Assembly (NCBI GenBank): GCA_914767885.1 | Contig: CAJZBQ010000033.1 | Span: 372,001-436,000, forward strand | Origin: Blepharisma stoltei | Lineage: Eukaryota > Ciliophora > Heterotrichea > Heterotrichida > Blepharismidae | Direction of reading: 5' to 3' | DNA: 64,000 bases | Made by a program: the position numbers and the translations under genes | Shown: in pieces, positions 1 through 11,556 of the stretch | Position numbering within the stretch: position 1 is the stretch's first letter | Layout: each line of letters starts with the position of its first letter | The notes under the pieces: generated by a model | Told to the model about the DNA's origin: nothing | What the model saw: only the letters and a program-made list of their open reading frames with translations | Database searches by the model: none

Positions 1-294
1 TCTAAAGCTTATAAAATCCTAATGTTTTTAAACGATCGCTTAACACTGTAATAATCTGAAATAATTACTCTGGAATTTTAAAATTTAATGCAAAACTTAG
101 CCAAAGCAATTTTATGATTTATTTAACTTTAGAAGAAAGTTTGGCTAAAGCTGGCCGAATTAAGAAGATTCTAGTATCTCAGAAATGTTCAGATTTCAGT
201 ATATAATTTTGCCATTTTGATATAAAGCTTGAAATCTGATTGGCTGGTCTTCCATATTTAAAGTTCGCCTGAGATGTTCTATTATAATAAAAAT
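1..294. other. AT-rich upstream region, no gene seen
   Basis: AT-rich sequence before the first ubiquitin-like start codon at 295. I see no open frame, repeat or RNA gene in it. It may hold the promoter of the polyubiquitin gene, but no motif can be assigned. Confidence 0.4.
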
Positions 295-943
<649 letters not shown>

Positions 944-1018
944 GCTAATCAATTCATTCATTTAATTTTGTCTTTTGATAATAATTAATAAATTAAACAA
1001 TAGGTACGATATATAGCA

Positions 1019-1795
1019 TTATTTAGACATAATTTGCTCAATAATTTCTGCTACTTCATCAAAAACTCCAAAGTATACATGATCGCAGCCTAACGTAAAA
1101 TGTCCTCTGCATTTTCCTTTTAAGGCATTTACATACTCCAAAGAGTCTGCATAAGGGCAAATTTCATCATTGTCGCCATGGATAATATAAATATCTCCTT
1201 GAACCCTCTCGCAATAATATTTCATGTCTACATTTATGGTTTCTTCAATCATCTCCCACGTCAATCTTAACTGTTTTCCAAAAGCATTATGCACAATTTC
1301 TCTATTTTGTCTTACAACTTCATATACTTCTTGTAAAAAGTCTGGCAGAACTGTCATGCGGTACCTTGCAGAAAGAGTTACAATATTTTTAACTTGGCCG
1401 TATAAGGCAGAATAAATGATAGGAGAATTTGCACACATTGATATTCCAATTATTCCTTCGACATCAAAGCCTCTTTCAACTAAAAAGTGAACAGCATCAT
1501 CAAGATCATTTGCAGCCCTAATATAGCCAGCAAATGTAAATTCACCTTGGCTGTCCCCTTCTCCAGTAAAATTGAATTTAAATGTATTTGCAGTTAAATT
1601 CTCATGTAAAAACTCACAAATGATAAACACTTCAGGTGGTCACATCTGCGTAATGATTCAGATCTTTTTGTCATCTGGCTTTTTTATTGAAATGTTGCAG
1701 GTTAGTCTGAAGCCGCTTCTATTTGTAAAATAGCTAATATTGCTGTTTGAAGCGTGGGTTTGTTGGGCAGAGCTGTTTTCTATAGGGTATGACAT
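1019..1795 (-). CDS. Alpha/beta hydrolase (S33-like serine hydrolase)
   Basis: A 258-residue cytosolic alpha/beta hydrolase. The start at 1795 is needed because the frame runs upstream through two in-frame TGA codons (read as Trp) to an ATG just after the neighbouring element. Visible motifs: GEGDS-GEF strand/turn typical of the family, nucleophile elbow GISMCA with Ser, acid Asp in HGDNDE, and catalytic His in DHVYFG. The oxyanion-region HG that most relatives carry is replaced by QMW, which includes one TGA-encoded Trp. The family covers esterases, lipases and acyl hydrolases; the substrate cannot be told from sequence. Confidence 0.8.
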
Positions 1796-1832
1796 TTAAG
1801 TTAGCAAAATTATACAACAAATATAGTAGATA

Positions 1833-2445
1833 GATTAGATTAGATTAACGCTAGGTATTTAAGGTCCCCATTACGTCCGAGGAAGCATTCTACGGTTTCC
1901 CGTATGGTGGCAGAGCGTTCACCAAGCCCGGGCCGAAACCCCCGGTTTCTCGGTAGAGGCAATGTCAAGGGCCGTCTTATACCGGCTTTGCTGACCGCCT
2001 CCATTTCCAACTTGGATCGTCGCCTAAGTTTACGCCAACACTGCCGCGTCGTCCGCCAGATCTGCCCATTGAAGGGCACCTTTTAAACTGGAGAGACCCC
2101 CCGTTTAGTTGTCTAACTCGCCTTCCCCTCTTTTCCGGTCATCCCGAGAAAGAACTCAACAGCTTTCGCCATTCGGGGCGAGCCACAAAAGCAACTTAGG
2201 CAGGTAAGTCGCCCTGCCTCATTTCGGGCACTCACTGGGCTGAGCGCTGCTGGCAAAAAGAAGTCACGAGTAACTGCCCATGGGTCTGGTCACAAAACAG
2301 CGGCTTTTGCGCTTAGGCCTCTCGCTTCGAGGTCCCAGACGTTATTGGGCTAACTCCTGGCTCCAAAAACCATGCCCGGATATACATGGGTAACCACCAC
2401 TGAGAGGGTGGGGTCGGTCGCCGTACGCCCATTTTATGTATATCC
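1833..2445 (-). mobile_element. SINE/LINE-like element with 14-bp target duplication
   Basis: A GC-rich block of 613 bp in AT-rich surroundings. It is flanked by a perfect 14-bp direct repeat AAATATAGTAGATA (1819-1832 and 2446-2459). The left end carries a GATTA repeat, which I read as the 3' tail of an element on the minus strand; the other end has ATAAAATGGGCG, resembling the 5' ends of other copies in the window. No long open frame, so it is probably non-autonomous or truncated. It lies between the hydrolase gene and a ubiquitin-like relic. Confidence 0.75.
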
Positions 2446-2820
2446 AAATATAGTAGATAATAAATCATTTTTTAATTTTTTACTCGAAATCAAATAATAG
2501 TATAGGTTTACCAAATAAAAGATCATGAAGAAATATGTATTGATTCACTATTGAAAAAAGAAAATTCGGCTAATTCAACGAATCAGCTCTGAGAAACATA
2601 TTTTGGGCTTAATATCCTCATAGATCTAACAAAAAGCTTTATTTGAAATCATAGCAGTCATATTTTAAAATTATATATTTTAGATAAATTAGGCTATGCT
2701 AAATATTAAAGTGTTTACCTTGGATAATTATTGCTAGGAGGTATAAAATTCTGATAAAGGATTGATTTATAATAAATCCCTATCACTTTTACAACTTATA
2801 TGCAGTTTTTATATAAAATA
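2446..2820. other. AT-rich intergenic stretch
   Basis: Nothing assignable beyond the right copy of the target duplication at its left edge. Confidence 0.4.
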
Positions 2821-3012
2821 TGCAATTTTTCATAGATACATGTGACGATGAAATATTGGTTCTTGATATTGAATCTTTAGACACTATTGCAAGTGTCAAA
2901 GATAAAGTTCAGCAGAGAGTAGGATTCTCTGATTACCCGCAAAGGTTTGTATTTTAGGACATAAAATAGACCGAGAAAGAGATCTTGCAGATCTAGTCTA
3001 TTACATCTATTA
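2821..3012 (+). pseudogene. Diverged ubiquitin-like pseudogene
   Basis: An ATG at 2821 starts a frame that follows ubiquitin over about 42 residues (MQFFIDTCDDEILVLDIESL, then DTIASVKDKVQ and YPQR). Homology then continues one frame over as GHKIDRERDLADL, matching ubiquitin [14 protein letters not shown], before a stop. No 15-nt intron explains the frame change: the only GT..AG candidate is 13 nt and does not restore the frame. I therefore call it a frameshifted relic about 1.9 kb from the intact polyubiquitin. A functional ubiquitin-like gene with a sequencing indel is the alternative. Confidence 0.65.
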
Positions 3013-3040
3013 GCAACTTAGTTAAGCTCCAATCGGATGG

Positions 3041-5761
3041 TTAATTAACAGGAATTCTAGCTCTAATTAGTGTGCTTTTGAGAAGCTTACTTGCTTGAAG
3101 AATTTCATTGAAGAAATTTTCATCTCTGAACGACTGGTACTTAGCAAAAGTCTTCAATATTTTTAGTAGGTTCTTCCAAAAATGCCAGCCCCTTCTAAAG
3201 TCTAGTTCCAAATCAGCCATTTGTGGCATCTGCTCTCTAATCTGGTCGATAGATTCTCCCAACAGCAATTTTTTGATTGCAATTCCCAATCCAATATTTG
3301 AGTGGCAGCCAAAAGGCAATGATTCTCCTGCAGTAATGAGTGCTTTTGAATAGCCAATTCTTCCTGATAAATATTCTCTCAGCAGTAGTACTTCGCCAAG
3401 GGTTTGATAAGTCATTGTGATTAATTTCACTAAGGCTTGGAACTGAGACAAGTCATAGTCAATTGTTCCTGTCCATGGCTCATCTTTAAGGTTAGGCTGA
3501 ATCAAAGAAAAAACTCTGGAGATCAGTCTTATTTGATGTCTTAAATCGTCATTTTCTACTGGAATCAGCACTAGTTTGGTAAAAGCATCGTTATCTAAAT
3601 ATTTTGACTCTGTTTGTCCTAGTGTTCTTCCATTCAGTATCCCAAATTTCAGTAATTCCTGCAAGTAAAAAGCTTGGGTTTGCCATTCAGGGCTACATTG
3701 CATTAGTGCTTTTCCAAAAAGCATAGGTTTCCCAGTGCTCGAAATATATCCTGCATTTTCCAAACACTTAAATATCACTTTGGCAATAATCATATTTGTG
3801 CCTTCAAGATTTGTCTCTTCATTTCCAATTGGGCTTTGGATTTTTGGCTCGGTTTCTCCATGCGAATCATAATGCCACTTCAAGCAAAACTGTAAATCAG
3901 GCATATTCTTTCTTTGTCTGCTAAGCTCAGCTTCTAAATCGGCATTAGAAAAGTTAAAAATAAGTTGGTCAATTTTTTCGTAAGGTAGTAAATATGGCAT
4001 ATTTTGATTGAACCAATAAAGAACTTGAATATTCGTCTGTGAGTATTCTGCAGGGAGATTTTCTATAAATAATGAAATTGTTTTCTTTCTAACTCTCCCT
4101 ATGTTCAGCAAGAAAGAGTTTTTGCACTATTTGAATGAAAAATCTATAAAGTTTATAGAATATTTTTTCATTATTATAATTATTAATTATATATAAAATA
4201 TATTTTTTACAAAAAATTTTATTAAAAAATATTTTGCTCAAAATATAGGGATTTTTTTAATGATTTTGCTCTCTAACCAAAGGAGTAAGCGGTTTTAGCT
4301 TTCTTAACAGCTCTCTATAATAATCTGAGTCTGCAAAAGGGGGCAACTCTACCAGCTTTTGGTTTGCAACAGTAGTTAGAAGCTGAGGAGAAAGCGGGAT
4401 AATTCCCATCCCAAAATACACTTCTTTTGTGAAGCGAGTTGGAATTAATTTGTTTAAAAGCGGGTCTGGCTTTATAAACAAGCCAGGAGGTGAATATTCA
4501 ATAGCGATTTTGCTATTAACTAAAGCATGAACATTATCCAAATACTCTTTATCTTGAGCTTTAGGGGCTAGGGCTTTGTAGTCAGAATTTTTAAGCTTTT
4601 TGATAGTTTCTTTTAAGTTTTGGTTTTTCATGGTTTTCTTACCAAACCAATATCCATGAAGGATAAAGGCTGAAGTCAAACTCTCAGAAGTTGTGTCATA
4701 CTCATACTCAATAATTTCGCTTGATAAAATATAATCATAACACCTGGTTTCCGGATAAAGCTTAATGACTACTTTTTCTGGGTTGTAAAATAGCAAATCA
4801 GTGCTACCCATTATAGCTCCTACCAATTTTTTATTTTCAAGGTAGCCTAATTGAGAACTCTGATGATAAGGAGCTCTCATTACTTCTCCCCCAAGTGCTC
4901 TGATACACTTAATAACCTCACTATAAACTTCCCAAGGAACCTTTTTTCCTTCTTCCAAGGCAGCTAAAAGTTTTTCTTTGTTGCCATTTGCGTACATCTC
5001 CCATGCTTCTGCACGGCCTTTGACTTTGCGGTCTAAAGATTTTTGAGTTGTGAGGGAAATCGAGATTCCTTGGAAAACAATAGAAATAAAATGGTGACGT
5101 TGACGGAAATTGGACTCCGAGGCGTACCTCCTATGGAACTGGTAGGACCCATTGCTGATGAAGCTGAAGATACAGGTCTCATTCCTGTCCTAAGTAGGCT
5201 TTCAGTTGTGGGGAAGCCTTGCCGAAGAGGAAGTTTTATTTCTCCCCCGAAGGTTTTCCCTGTCCCTGCCAGATGGGCTAGACAGGCTTTTCTTACCACA
5301 TGGTCTTCCTTCATCGGGACCATCGGGGCACTCAGACAGAATTGGCTCTGTCCAAAGGAGCTGATCCCTTGGACAGGTGGTTTTGACCAGAAATCAAGAT
5401 TGCGTCGGGCCTGGGAGTATGGCCACATCAGAACCCGACCTGGAGTCGTCTTACGAGCTGAGGTGTTGAGATCCGCTGGTTTCGCCCACGTATGGCCTTT
5501 TAAAACTAACTAACTAACTTGGAAAACAATGATTGGGATTACTCCTTCTGCGATTAAGGAGCCTAGATAATTATTCAGAGTTGACCGTAATGATAGAGGA
5601 GGACCACCCATTATTTTAGAAAAGGGTTCTGAAGGCAAAATTTGTTCTAAAAGCCACTCACCGTCTATTGCAAGTGAAGGCTTTAGTTCGGAGTATCCAC
5701 CTTGGTGCACCAACTCAACTCTGTTAGCATCTTTTAATACTTCTTGACTTGGATCAACCAT
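3041..5761 (-). CDS. Mkt1-like XPG-fold protein, interrupted twice
   Basis: The exons read as one gene: an XPG-N-like segment (about residues 1-90), an XPG-I-like segment with APYHQSSQLGYLE, then a long C-terminal part ending near 3041. This matches the Mkt1 family (post-transcriptional regulators with an inactive FEN1/XPG nuclease fold); the acidic metal-binding residues of active nucleases appear replaced. A retroelement-like insert at 5082-5517 splits codons for VFQGIS; removing it and one copy of its 13-bp duplication joins the halves in frame. A second break at 4128-4259 contains a TAA and about 130 bp of very AT-rich DNA. Removing it between TA sites leaves a 21-nt GT..AG intron that would restore the frame, but this is longer than the 15-nt norm here. 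About 706 aa under that model. Confidence 0.7.
4128..4259 (-). other. Short AT-rich insert in Mkt1-like gene (candidate IES)
   Basis: Roughly 130 bp, nearly all A/T, between coding segments of the Mkt1-like gene. TA dinucleotides lie at both edges and the ends share an imperfect inverted motif (AAAAATC then TATA). Direct TA-TA joining gives TAG, so a further splice (21 nt, GTTAGAG to ATTAG) is needed. Boundaries are uncertain. Confidence 0.4.
5082..5517 (+). mobile_element. SINE-like insertion inside Mkt1-like exon
   Basis: 436 bp of GC-rich sequence flanked by a perfect 13-bp direct repeat CTTGGAAAACAAT (5069-5081, 5518-5530). It starts with AGAAATAAAATGGTGACG and ends in an AACT tetranucleotide tail, so it points right. 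The host gene is on the opposite strand and reads through cleanly when the insert plus one repeat is removed. No open frame of its own that resembles a known protein. Confidence 0.8.
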
Positions 5762-6755
5762 TATGATGTTTACATATCATGGATTTTTGAGAATAATTTA
5801 GAGTTTTTTATTTTACTTCTATAATCTATAAGATAAAGAACTATAAGTAGAAAAGCACAAAATTTTTAAGTTTAAGTTTAACTTTATTGAATTACTCTCG
5901 CAAATATTTTTCGTTAAGTCCCTTGCTCTTGAGGTTCAGCTAATTTAACAGCTCTGAAAAATGGTAGGTAAACCGGCCTACCCGTCAAACCGTTAAAGTT
6001 AAATAGCCCGTTAGGACTCCTCTAGTCAACGCCAGACACAGCAATGACCTCTTCACTTCAAGCCGAAGCTCTCAAGAAGTCGGACTTCTCTCACTGAGCT
6101 CGTGATCATAGGTCGTCCTGCGAAGCAGGTGCTAGGACCTATCAATAACTGACATTTTTAATATTGTCGCACAAAAATAATATAATAGTGAGAAAGGACA
6201 ATGTTATAAGCCATCGTGATTTAGTGAAAATTTGTTATGCTTTAGAGTTTTTTTGACGAGCATAACAGAAGTGAAATAGATTGTCAAATCTTTATAAGAG
6301 AAAAATCCTAATTTTAAAATATCAAATTTAAAAGAAGAAATAAAAATTTAATCTAAAACGCCTAATAATATATATTTAATTTTATACACACAAGTTAGAA
6401 TACCAAAAAGTCTAAAATTTTCAAAATGATGTTGAAAATAAGAAATGAAATTTTTAATAAAACATCAATATGTGAAATGAATAAATACTCCAAATAAAAA
6501 ACATTAGTATTCTCAACCTATTTCCATGTATTTCAATCATTATCAGCTTCTTCGTTACATATTTTATTTTTTTCACCAGTCTTATTAGATTCATGATTTT
6601 TGCGGTAGAAAGAGTTATTTTTTATTTCAGATTCTTTAAATGATCTTTACATGTAGGCTTAACTAGGAGTTTATATCAAGAATATTTATTAATTAAACTA
6701 TCGCATCATTATTCACTTAATTCATGTGTTCAAAAATTCTAATGGATTATATATT
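5762..6755. other. Long AT-rich intergenic region
   Basis: No convincing coding frame. Apart from the GC-richer island at 5955-6150, which is listed separately, I see only AT-rich sequence. Confidence 0.4.
5955..6150. other. GC-rich island: structured RNA or element remnant
   Basis: About 200 bp that stands out by base composition. It contains a strong hairpin around 6107-6141: outer arms TAGGTC/GGACCTA and inner arms CCTGC/GCAGG closed by GAA. It begins near AAAAATGGTAGG, similar to the 5' ends of the SINE-like elements here, but no target duplication is visible. It matches no RNA family I can name. Confidence 0.35.
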
Positions 6756-7523
6756 ATGGATACAACTCATCACGAAGGCATTGAAATAGAACAAAAACTC
6801 AATGACATAGCTCTCGAGCAAGTACACTCTCTGGCCCAAATGCCAGGCTCAGACAATGACACATGGCCGAGTTGGCCAAGTTCCCCTCATTCAAATTTAG
6901 AACGAGGAATGGACGAATATCTCGACAAAATATTTGAAGACAAACAAGAGTCTCAAGAGGAATCCCCAACATCTCCATCAAACCTCAAAAAGAAAAGAGG
7001 AAGAAGGCCTCTTCGCCCACACGACCCAATCAAGAAAAAAACTGAAGAAAAAGACAAATATTGGCTGAGGGCTTTCCGAGCTCACATGAAAGACCTCTAT
7101 CCGAAGATTTCTGACCAGATGAGCTTAGAAGAGCAAGTATTTTGGAATGAGCATTTAGGACCTAATGGTAAGCCTGAAAAAGGAAACAGATTTTTATCAT
7201 ATGGAAAGCGGTACAAGAACTATCTCTTCACAAGGCCTTATTTTGTAACACTTTTTCAGGAGTGGTTTAAAGAGAACGGAAAGGCTGAACTTTCGAAGAA
7301 ATGCAAGCCTGGAAGCGATCTTTGGTTCGTATTTTACGATTATGCAACTAAAGATCTCCTGAATTATGTGCCGACCGGCAGTTCTTCCATAGATGGAAGA
7401 GAATCCCCACTCAGCTGTGCATCGCCTCCTGGGGAAACACAAGATGAACTGATCAATGAGCCTATGGATTTCTTTATGGTAGACAATGAAAGTGAAGATA
7501 TAATTGAGTCATTTTTTAATTAA
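6756..7523 (+). CDS. Basic-patch protein of unknown function
   Basis: 255 residues from the ATG at 6756 (the frame is open further up but only from GTG). The N-terminal third is acidic and Ser/Pro-rich. Residues around 80-100 carry a basic patch KKKRGRRPLRP, reminiscent of an AT-hook or nuclear localisation signal, followed by DPIKKKTEEKDKYWLRAFR and a conserved-looking Trp/aromatic-rich domain to about residue 200. The tail is acidic. The composition suggests a nuclear, possibly DNA-associated protein, but I do not recognise the family. A single exon without TGA codons. Confidence 0.7.
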   Translation: MDTTHHEGIEIEQKLNDIALEQVHSLAQMPGSDNDTWPSWPSSPHSNLERGMDEYLDKIFEDKQESQEESPTSPSNLKKKRGRRPLRPHDPIKKKTEEKDKYWLRAFRAHMKDLYPKISDQMSLEEQVFWNEHLGPNGKPEKGNRFLSYGKRYKNYLFTRPYFVTLFQEWFKENGKAELSKKCKPGSDLWFVFYDYATKDLLNYVPTGSSSIDGRESPLSCASPPGETQDELINEPMDFFMVDNESEDIIESFFN

Positions 7524-7545
7524 TGCTGTTCGTATAATTTAGTTA

Positions 7546-8895
7546 TTAATTCTCTAACTCTTCTGCGAAGCCTTGACTTCTTTTCGAACGATTTTTGCGA
7601 TTAAAAACCATCCACTTCCACCTTTGCATGCTGCGCTCAGGCACTTTTTTTAATGCGTAGGAGACTCTGATTGCGACTTGTTTTTTGATGTCAGCGATTC
7701 TTTTTGCTTGGAGGGATTTTATGTCCTCGTTGACTTTTTCAGTTTGGACTGATATTTCTGCCATGCGGGCTTCTTTAAGCTGGATTTCTTCGTTCATTTT
7801 TTCAACAGCTTCTCTGATAGCTTTAGCGTTGTCACCATGCAGCTCTTCAAGTCTTATGGCTTCTGATTCTTTTTCTTTATTGGATTCTATTAGTTTTGCA
7901 ATTTGTTTTTCTAAGTTTGGGATTTCTTTTATTTTTTCTGACAAATCTTCATTGTGCTTATTCAGCTGCTTTATATACTCATTTTCTTGCTTTATTAAGT
8001 CCTCTTGATCTTTAATTTTATTTTGAATTTCAAGAATAGACTGTTTAGAAGCAGCGATCTCATGTTTTTGAGCCTCAATTTCTTCAAGCTTTTTCTTTAT
8101 TTCAATGAATTCCTTTTCTTTATCTTCAAGATCCAATTGAACAGCTCTCAGCTCTTCAGGATCAGTTTTGATATTCATTTTGACAAGTTCCCATGACCTT
8201 TCAATATCATTTTTTTCATTTCTCAGCTGCTTGATTTTCTGTTGGATTTGTTTCAGCTGTTCATCTTTTGCGTTAAGGAGTTGGGCATATTGCTCATTTT
8301 CAAGCTTGGTTTGAACCAATTCAAGTTCTTTATCAAGCTCAGATCTACTATGAAGCCTCATTAAAATCTGTTCAATAGTCCCTCCTCTGCTAGAGCTATG
8401 CACCATTTCTTTTTCTTTGACAATGTTTATCATAGGCATTAGGTAGGGATATTGTTCTTGAATTAAATTTTCAACGCTTTGAGTTTTGGATTTTATATGC
8501 TGGGCCTTTTTACTGTCAATTTGTTTTAGAATACTGACTACATGGATAAGCTGCTCACAAATTTTTTTCTCAAGCTCAGATTCTTCTAAGCGGACCCATA
8601 AGTATTGGGAACTTTTATTAGTGGAGTCTCTGAATTCTTGCACCTTTTTAACGATTTCTTCAGGTGAAATATCTTCAATACCGATATAGTGAAGGAGGCT
8701 TTTCAAAGTCTTTTGTGTACGAATTTGCTCTTCGTCTACCATGTCACTATAACCTCCAGATAGATTAATTGCTGTTGGGACTCCTGTGGAGCTGTGAGCA
8801 AGAGTAGCTTCATATGCAGCATTTTTTAGCTTTAGTGATTTGATCTCTTCTTCAATTGTTCCAACAGCGTGGTTTTTGGCACAAAGGCAGCCCAT
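7546..8895 (-). CDS. N-myristoylated long coiled-coil protein
   Basis: 449 residues. It starts MGCLCAKN: Gly2 is a good N-myristoylation site and Cys3/Cys5 are likely palmitoylation sites, so membrane attachment is probable. From about residue 150 to 400 the sequence is charged heptad-like coiled coil rich in E, K, Q and I/L. The C-terminus is basic (RKNRSKRSQGFAEE). No enzymatic motif is seen. It converges with the gene ending at 7523, leaving only about 20 bp between the two stops. Confidence 0.75.
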   Translation of the reverse strand: MGCLCAKNHAVGTIEEEIKSLKLKNAAYEATLAHSSTGVPTAINLSGGYSDMVDEEQIRTQKTLKSLLHYIGIEDISPEEIVKKVQEFRDSTNKSSQYLWVRLEESELEKKICEQLIHVVSILKQIDSKKAQHIKSKTQSVENLIQEQYPYLMPMINIVKEKEMVHSSSRGGTIEQILMRLHSRSELDKELELVQTKLENEQYAQLLNAKDEQLKQIQQKIKQLRNEKNDIERSWELVKMNIKTDPEELRAVQLDLEDKEKEFIEIKKKLEEIEAQKHEIAASKQSILEIQNKIKDQEDLIKQENEYIKQLNKHNEDLSEKIKEIPNLEKQIAKLIESNKEKESEAIRLEELHGDNAKAIREAVEKMNEEIQLKEARMAEISVQTEKVNEDIKSLQAKRIADIKKQVAIRVSYALKKVPERSMQRWKWMVFNRKNRSKRSQGFAEELEN

Positions 8896-9347
8896 TTATA
8901 AAATATACTTGAATATGAATTTAAGGAAAAAATTAAGCATAATTATAAATACAGTATATAGAATGCCCAAAAATTATCATTTAACTATTTTATATAATCA
9001 AAATTATATAGATTGACTATTAAGAGACACAAAATTTTATATATAAAATTAAGAATTTAGAAAGGATGCATACTCTAAAATTTAAACCTGAATCTCAAAT
9101 AAATCAATTTAATATAATGGATGAATTAAAATGCTGTTAATTTTTTTTTCTTTTCAACGAAAGGGTCACTAACCAAGTCAAGCAAAATTTATCATTTAAT
9201 TTATATTTAATTTAATTTACTTAAATTAATTAAATTACTGAATTAATTATACGCCAAGCTCTTACAGCGCAGAGATGGACGCATATCGAATTAGCCTATA
9301 TAAAAAAATTAATAGATCTAGCATATTGTAATTAATCATAATAGATC
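8896..9347. other. AT-rich divergent intergenic region
   Basis: Lies between two divergently transcribed genes (7546-8895 minus, 9348-11042 plus) and so must hold both promoters. Nothing specific seen apart from a small GC-richer patch at about 9253-9290. Confidence 0.4.
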
Positions 9348-11042
9348 ATGGATCAAAAATTACTTGGCGACCAATATTCTCAATCCCCAGATAAAGCATC
9401 TCCTTTTCCAGGTGCTTGTAATTTTCATTTAGATTCTGATTTCTATTCACTTGAGAGCCCATTTTCAGCTTTTAAGACAACAGCAGGAACAAATACTAAT
9501 CTGAGCCCTCAGCTGCAAGCTAAAACTCAAAATTCAAGCCCGAACCCAAGAATAGTTAGCTTTCAAAAATCAGCACCAAATAGTCTGAGAAAAATAATCC
9601 CTCCTCCACCAGGATTTGAATGGACTCAAGATAATGGAACTGGCGATAAAAATATTCAATCAGATCTAAAAATTGACAGCCCAACACTTAAACTAATCCA
9701 ACATGGGGAATCATATCAGTCTGTAGAAGAACTAAGTAACGAACTTGAAATTTATAAAAGAAAACTTGCAAGAGCAGAAAAAGATGTAGAAAAATATAAA
9801 AATTCATATTATACAGTATTGCAATTACATGATACCAATAGTGATTCAAGAGCTGATAAGCAATTTCAGTCATTCAAAGCGGATGAAAGATTTTATGAAT
9901 GTAAGGCTTGCAAAGAAATCCAGCAGGAGAACTTTGTTTTGCATGAAAGAATCACAAAATTTGCTGCTGAAAATAGCAAAGTTTTAACAAGTTTTTATGG
10001 CTTATTTACACAATTTCAAGCCATTCAAATTGAAAATCGAGAGCTCTGGGGAAAATTCAAAGCTGCAATTGAAGGGAAGCCAATAGTATTTAACTGTACA
10101 GCAGAAAAATACTGCAATATTGCAAAAGGGTATAAAGATCAGCTCATTGCTATGCAGAAAGAGTTGGAAGATTTAAAAAGAAGTCCTAATGGTTTCAAAA
10201 ACTCTGCAAGATCTTTTGGGCTTGACGATAAACTATCTCAGGAAAGCAATAGCCCAGAAATCCGAACTTCATTTAAAAAAGACAGATCTGACTCAATTAA
10301 GCATGTAGCCATTAATGAATGCCAAGAATGTCTCCTTAAACAGTCACGTCTAGTCGAAAAGGATAAAATTATTAAAGAGCTCCGAGACTCTTTAAATTCT
10401 CCACTACTTCGTTCCCAAAGCCTTGATATATCCACGAATAAAGACTTTCAAATATTAAAAGAGCATCTTTGGCATAAGATTTCCTTTATAAGAAACTTAC
10501 TTGGAGAGCCAACTCAAATAGCTCTTCCAGGACATAAAGCAGTAATTGGTCTACTGGAAAGTCGAGAAATTTTAGAAAAATGGTGGAATCAGCGATCAAA
10601 CTTCTCACAAGAAAGTGACTGGATTAAAGAAGGGCAGCAGATAATATCACAAGCCTGTGCATTCGCAAAAGATACTTTAGAGGTAAAACCAATGATAAAA
10701 GGAAGACCAGGACGAGAGCTCAGGATGAGTGTCCATAAACAAGTGATTGAGATTGAGCAAGCGTTTAATAAGATGTCTTCAATGTCTCCTGAAATCGAAG
10801 AAATTAAACGCATGTTTCTTGAGCTCCCTTATCTATTAAAGCCAATTTTTGATCTGATGAAAGAATATGAGCAGCAAAATGCAGGCATTGAACTTTCACC
10901 AGACTTGAAACTTGACTCTGTAATTAGTGAACTAAAAATACTTCAAGACTCGCTATGTGATCAACCGAGTAAAATAGAAGGTAATGAGCAATTCGCTCCG
11001 ATTGTAAGAAGAAATTCTAAAAGGCATCGAACTAATGCATAA
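9348..11042 (+). CDS. Coiled-coil protein of unknown function
   Basis: 564 residues, single exon. N-terminal 120 residues are low-complexity and Ser/Pro rich, with a PPPPGFEW motif. Residues about 125-150 form a coiled coil, followed by a ECKACKEIQ segment (a lone CxxC), a region FYGLFTQFQAIQIENRELWGK, and another CQECL pair. The C-terminal half is helical. The paired CxxC motifs could bind a metal but are too far apart to call. I do not recognise the family; a cytoskeletal or scaffold role is possible from composition only. Confidence 0.7.
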   Translation: MDQKLLGDQYSQSPDKASPFPGACNFHLDSDFYSLESPFSAFKTTAGTNTNLSPQLQAKTQNSSPNPRIVSFQKSAPNSLRKIIPPPPGFEWTQDNGTGDKNIQSDLKIDSPTLKLIQHGESYQSVEELSNELEIYKRKLARAEKDVEKYKNSYYTVLQLHDTNSDSRADKQFQSFKADERFYECKACKEIQQENFVLHERITKFAAENSKVLTSFYGLFTQFQAIQIENRELWGKFKAAIEGKPIVFNCTAEKYCNIAKGYKDQLIAMQKELEDLKRSPNGFKNSARSFGLDDKLSQESNSPEIRTSFKKDRSDSIKHVAINECQECLLKQSRLVEKDKIIKELRDSLNSPLLRSQSLDISTNKDFQILKEHLWHKISFIRNLLGEPTQIALPGHKAVIGLLESREILEKWWNQRSNFSQESDWIKEGQQIISQACAFAKDTLEVKPMIKGRPGRELRMSVHKQVIEIEQAFNKMSSMSPEIEEIKRMFLELPYLLKPIFDLMKEYEQQNAGIELSPDLKLDSVISELKILQDSLCDQPSKIEGNEQFAPIVRRNSKRHRTNA

Positions 11043-11556
11043 TAAATAAATAACTAAAAATGCAAAAGATATTATTATGAAGGGTTTTACGCAGGGAATT
11101 AATTTTAAAATAAAATTTCATCAATCACTATGAAATATATTTGATTTTTCTAAAAACCCACCCTCCGTGAGTGAACAAAAATTTTTTATGAAAAAAAATT
11201 TTGATATATAAGTGATAATTAGTATCATGAAATCTCTAGCTAATTCTGTTTAATTTTAAAACAATTGCGTTTTAAAACATAAACTTTATAAATTAAATTA
11301 ATATTTGCTTCCCAATTTTTGCAAATTACGATTTTTTTAAAATTTTGAAAAAAAATTTAACCCCCCTCCGTAAGTGAACACAATTTTTTTGTTCACTCAC
11401 GGAGGGGGGTGCTAGCTTATGCAAAACTAAAAAATGATTTTAATACATAAAGCTTTATTTTTAATGTCTTATGCTTATGATACCAAAATAATTATCCACC
11501 ACCAAAAATAATGAGCTCGTAATCAATTAGATATTTTCTTAATGGATTTGTAATTT
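11043..11556. other. Intergenic region with a degenerate family-A element
   Basis: Holds the truncated CCGTGAGTGAAC element at 11157-11410; the rest is AT-rich sequence upstream of rquA. Confidence 0.5.
11157..11410 (-). mobile_element. Degenerate family-A MITE/IES (CCGTGAGTGAAC type)
   Basis: The right end has the palindrome of the family: CCTCCGTAAGTGAAC, a short A/T loop, then GTTCACTCACGGAGG. The left end has the inner word copy (CCTCCGTGAGTGAAC at 11161) but the outermost copy and the CTCCCC terminus are missing. Internal AT-rich sequence is homologous to the other family-A copies in reverse orientation. Probably truncated at the left. Confidence 0.7.

Noticed and set aside
1840-2086. 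Overlapping 60-79 codon frames in GC-rich sequence
   Set aside because: They are inside the SINE-like element with its 14-bp duplication and show no protein similarity.
5033-5513. 131-156 codon frames on both strands in the Mkt1-like insert
   Set aside because: GC-rich element sequence; frames cross the target duplication and have no recognisable domain.
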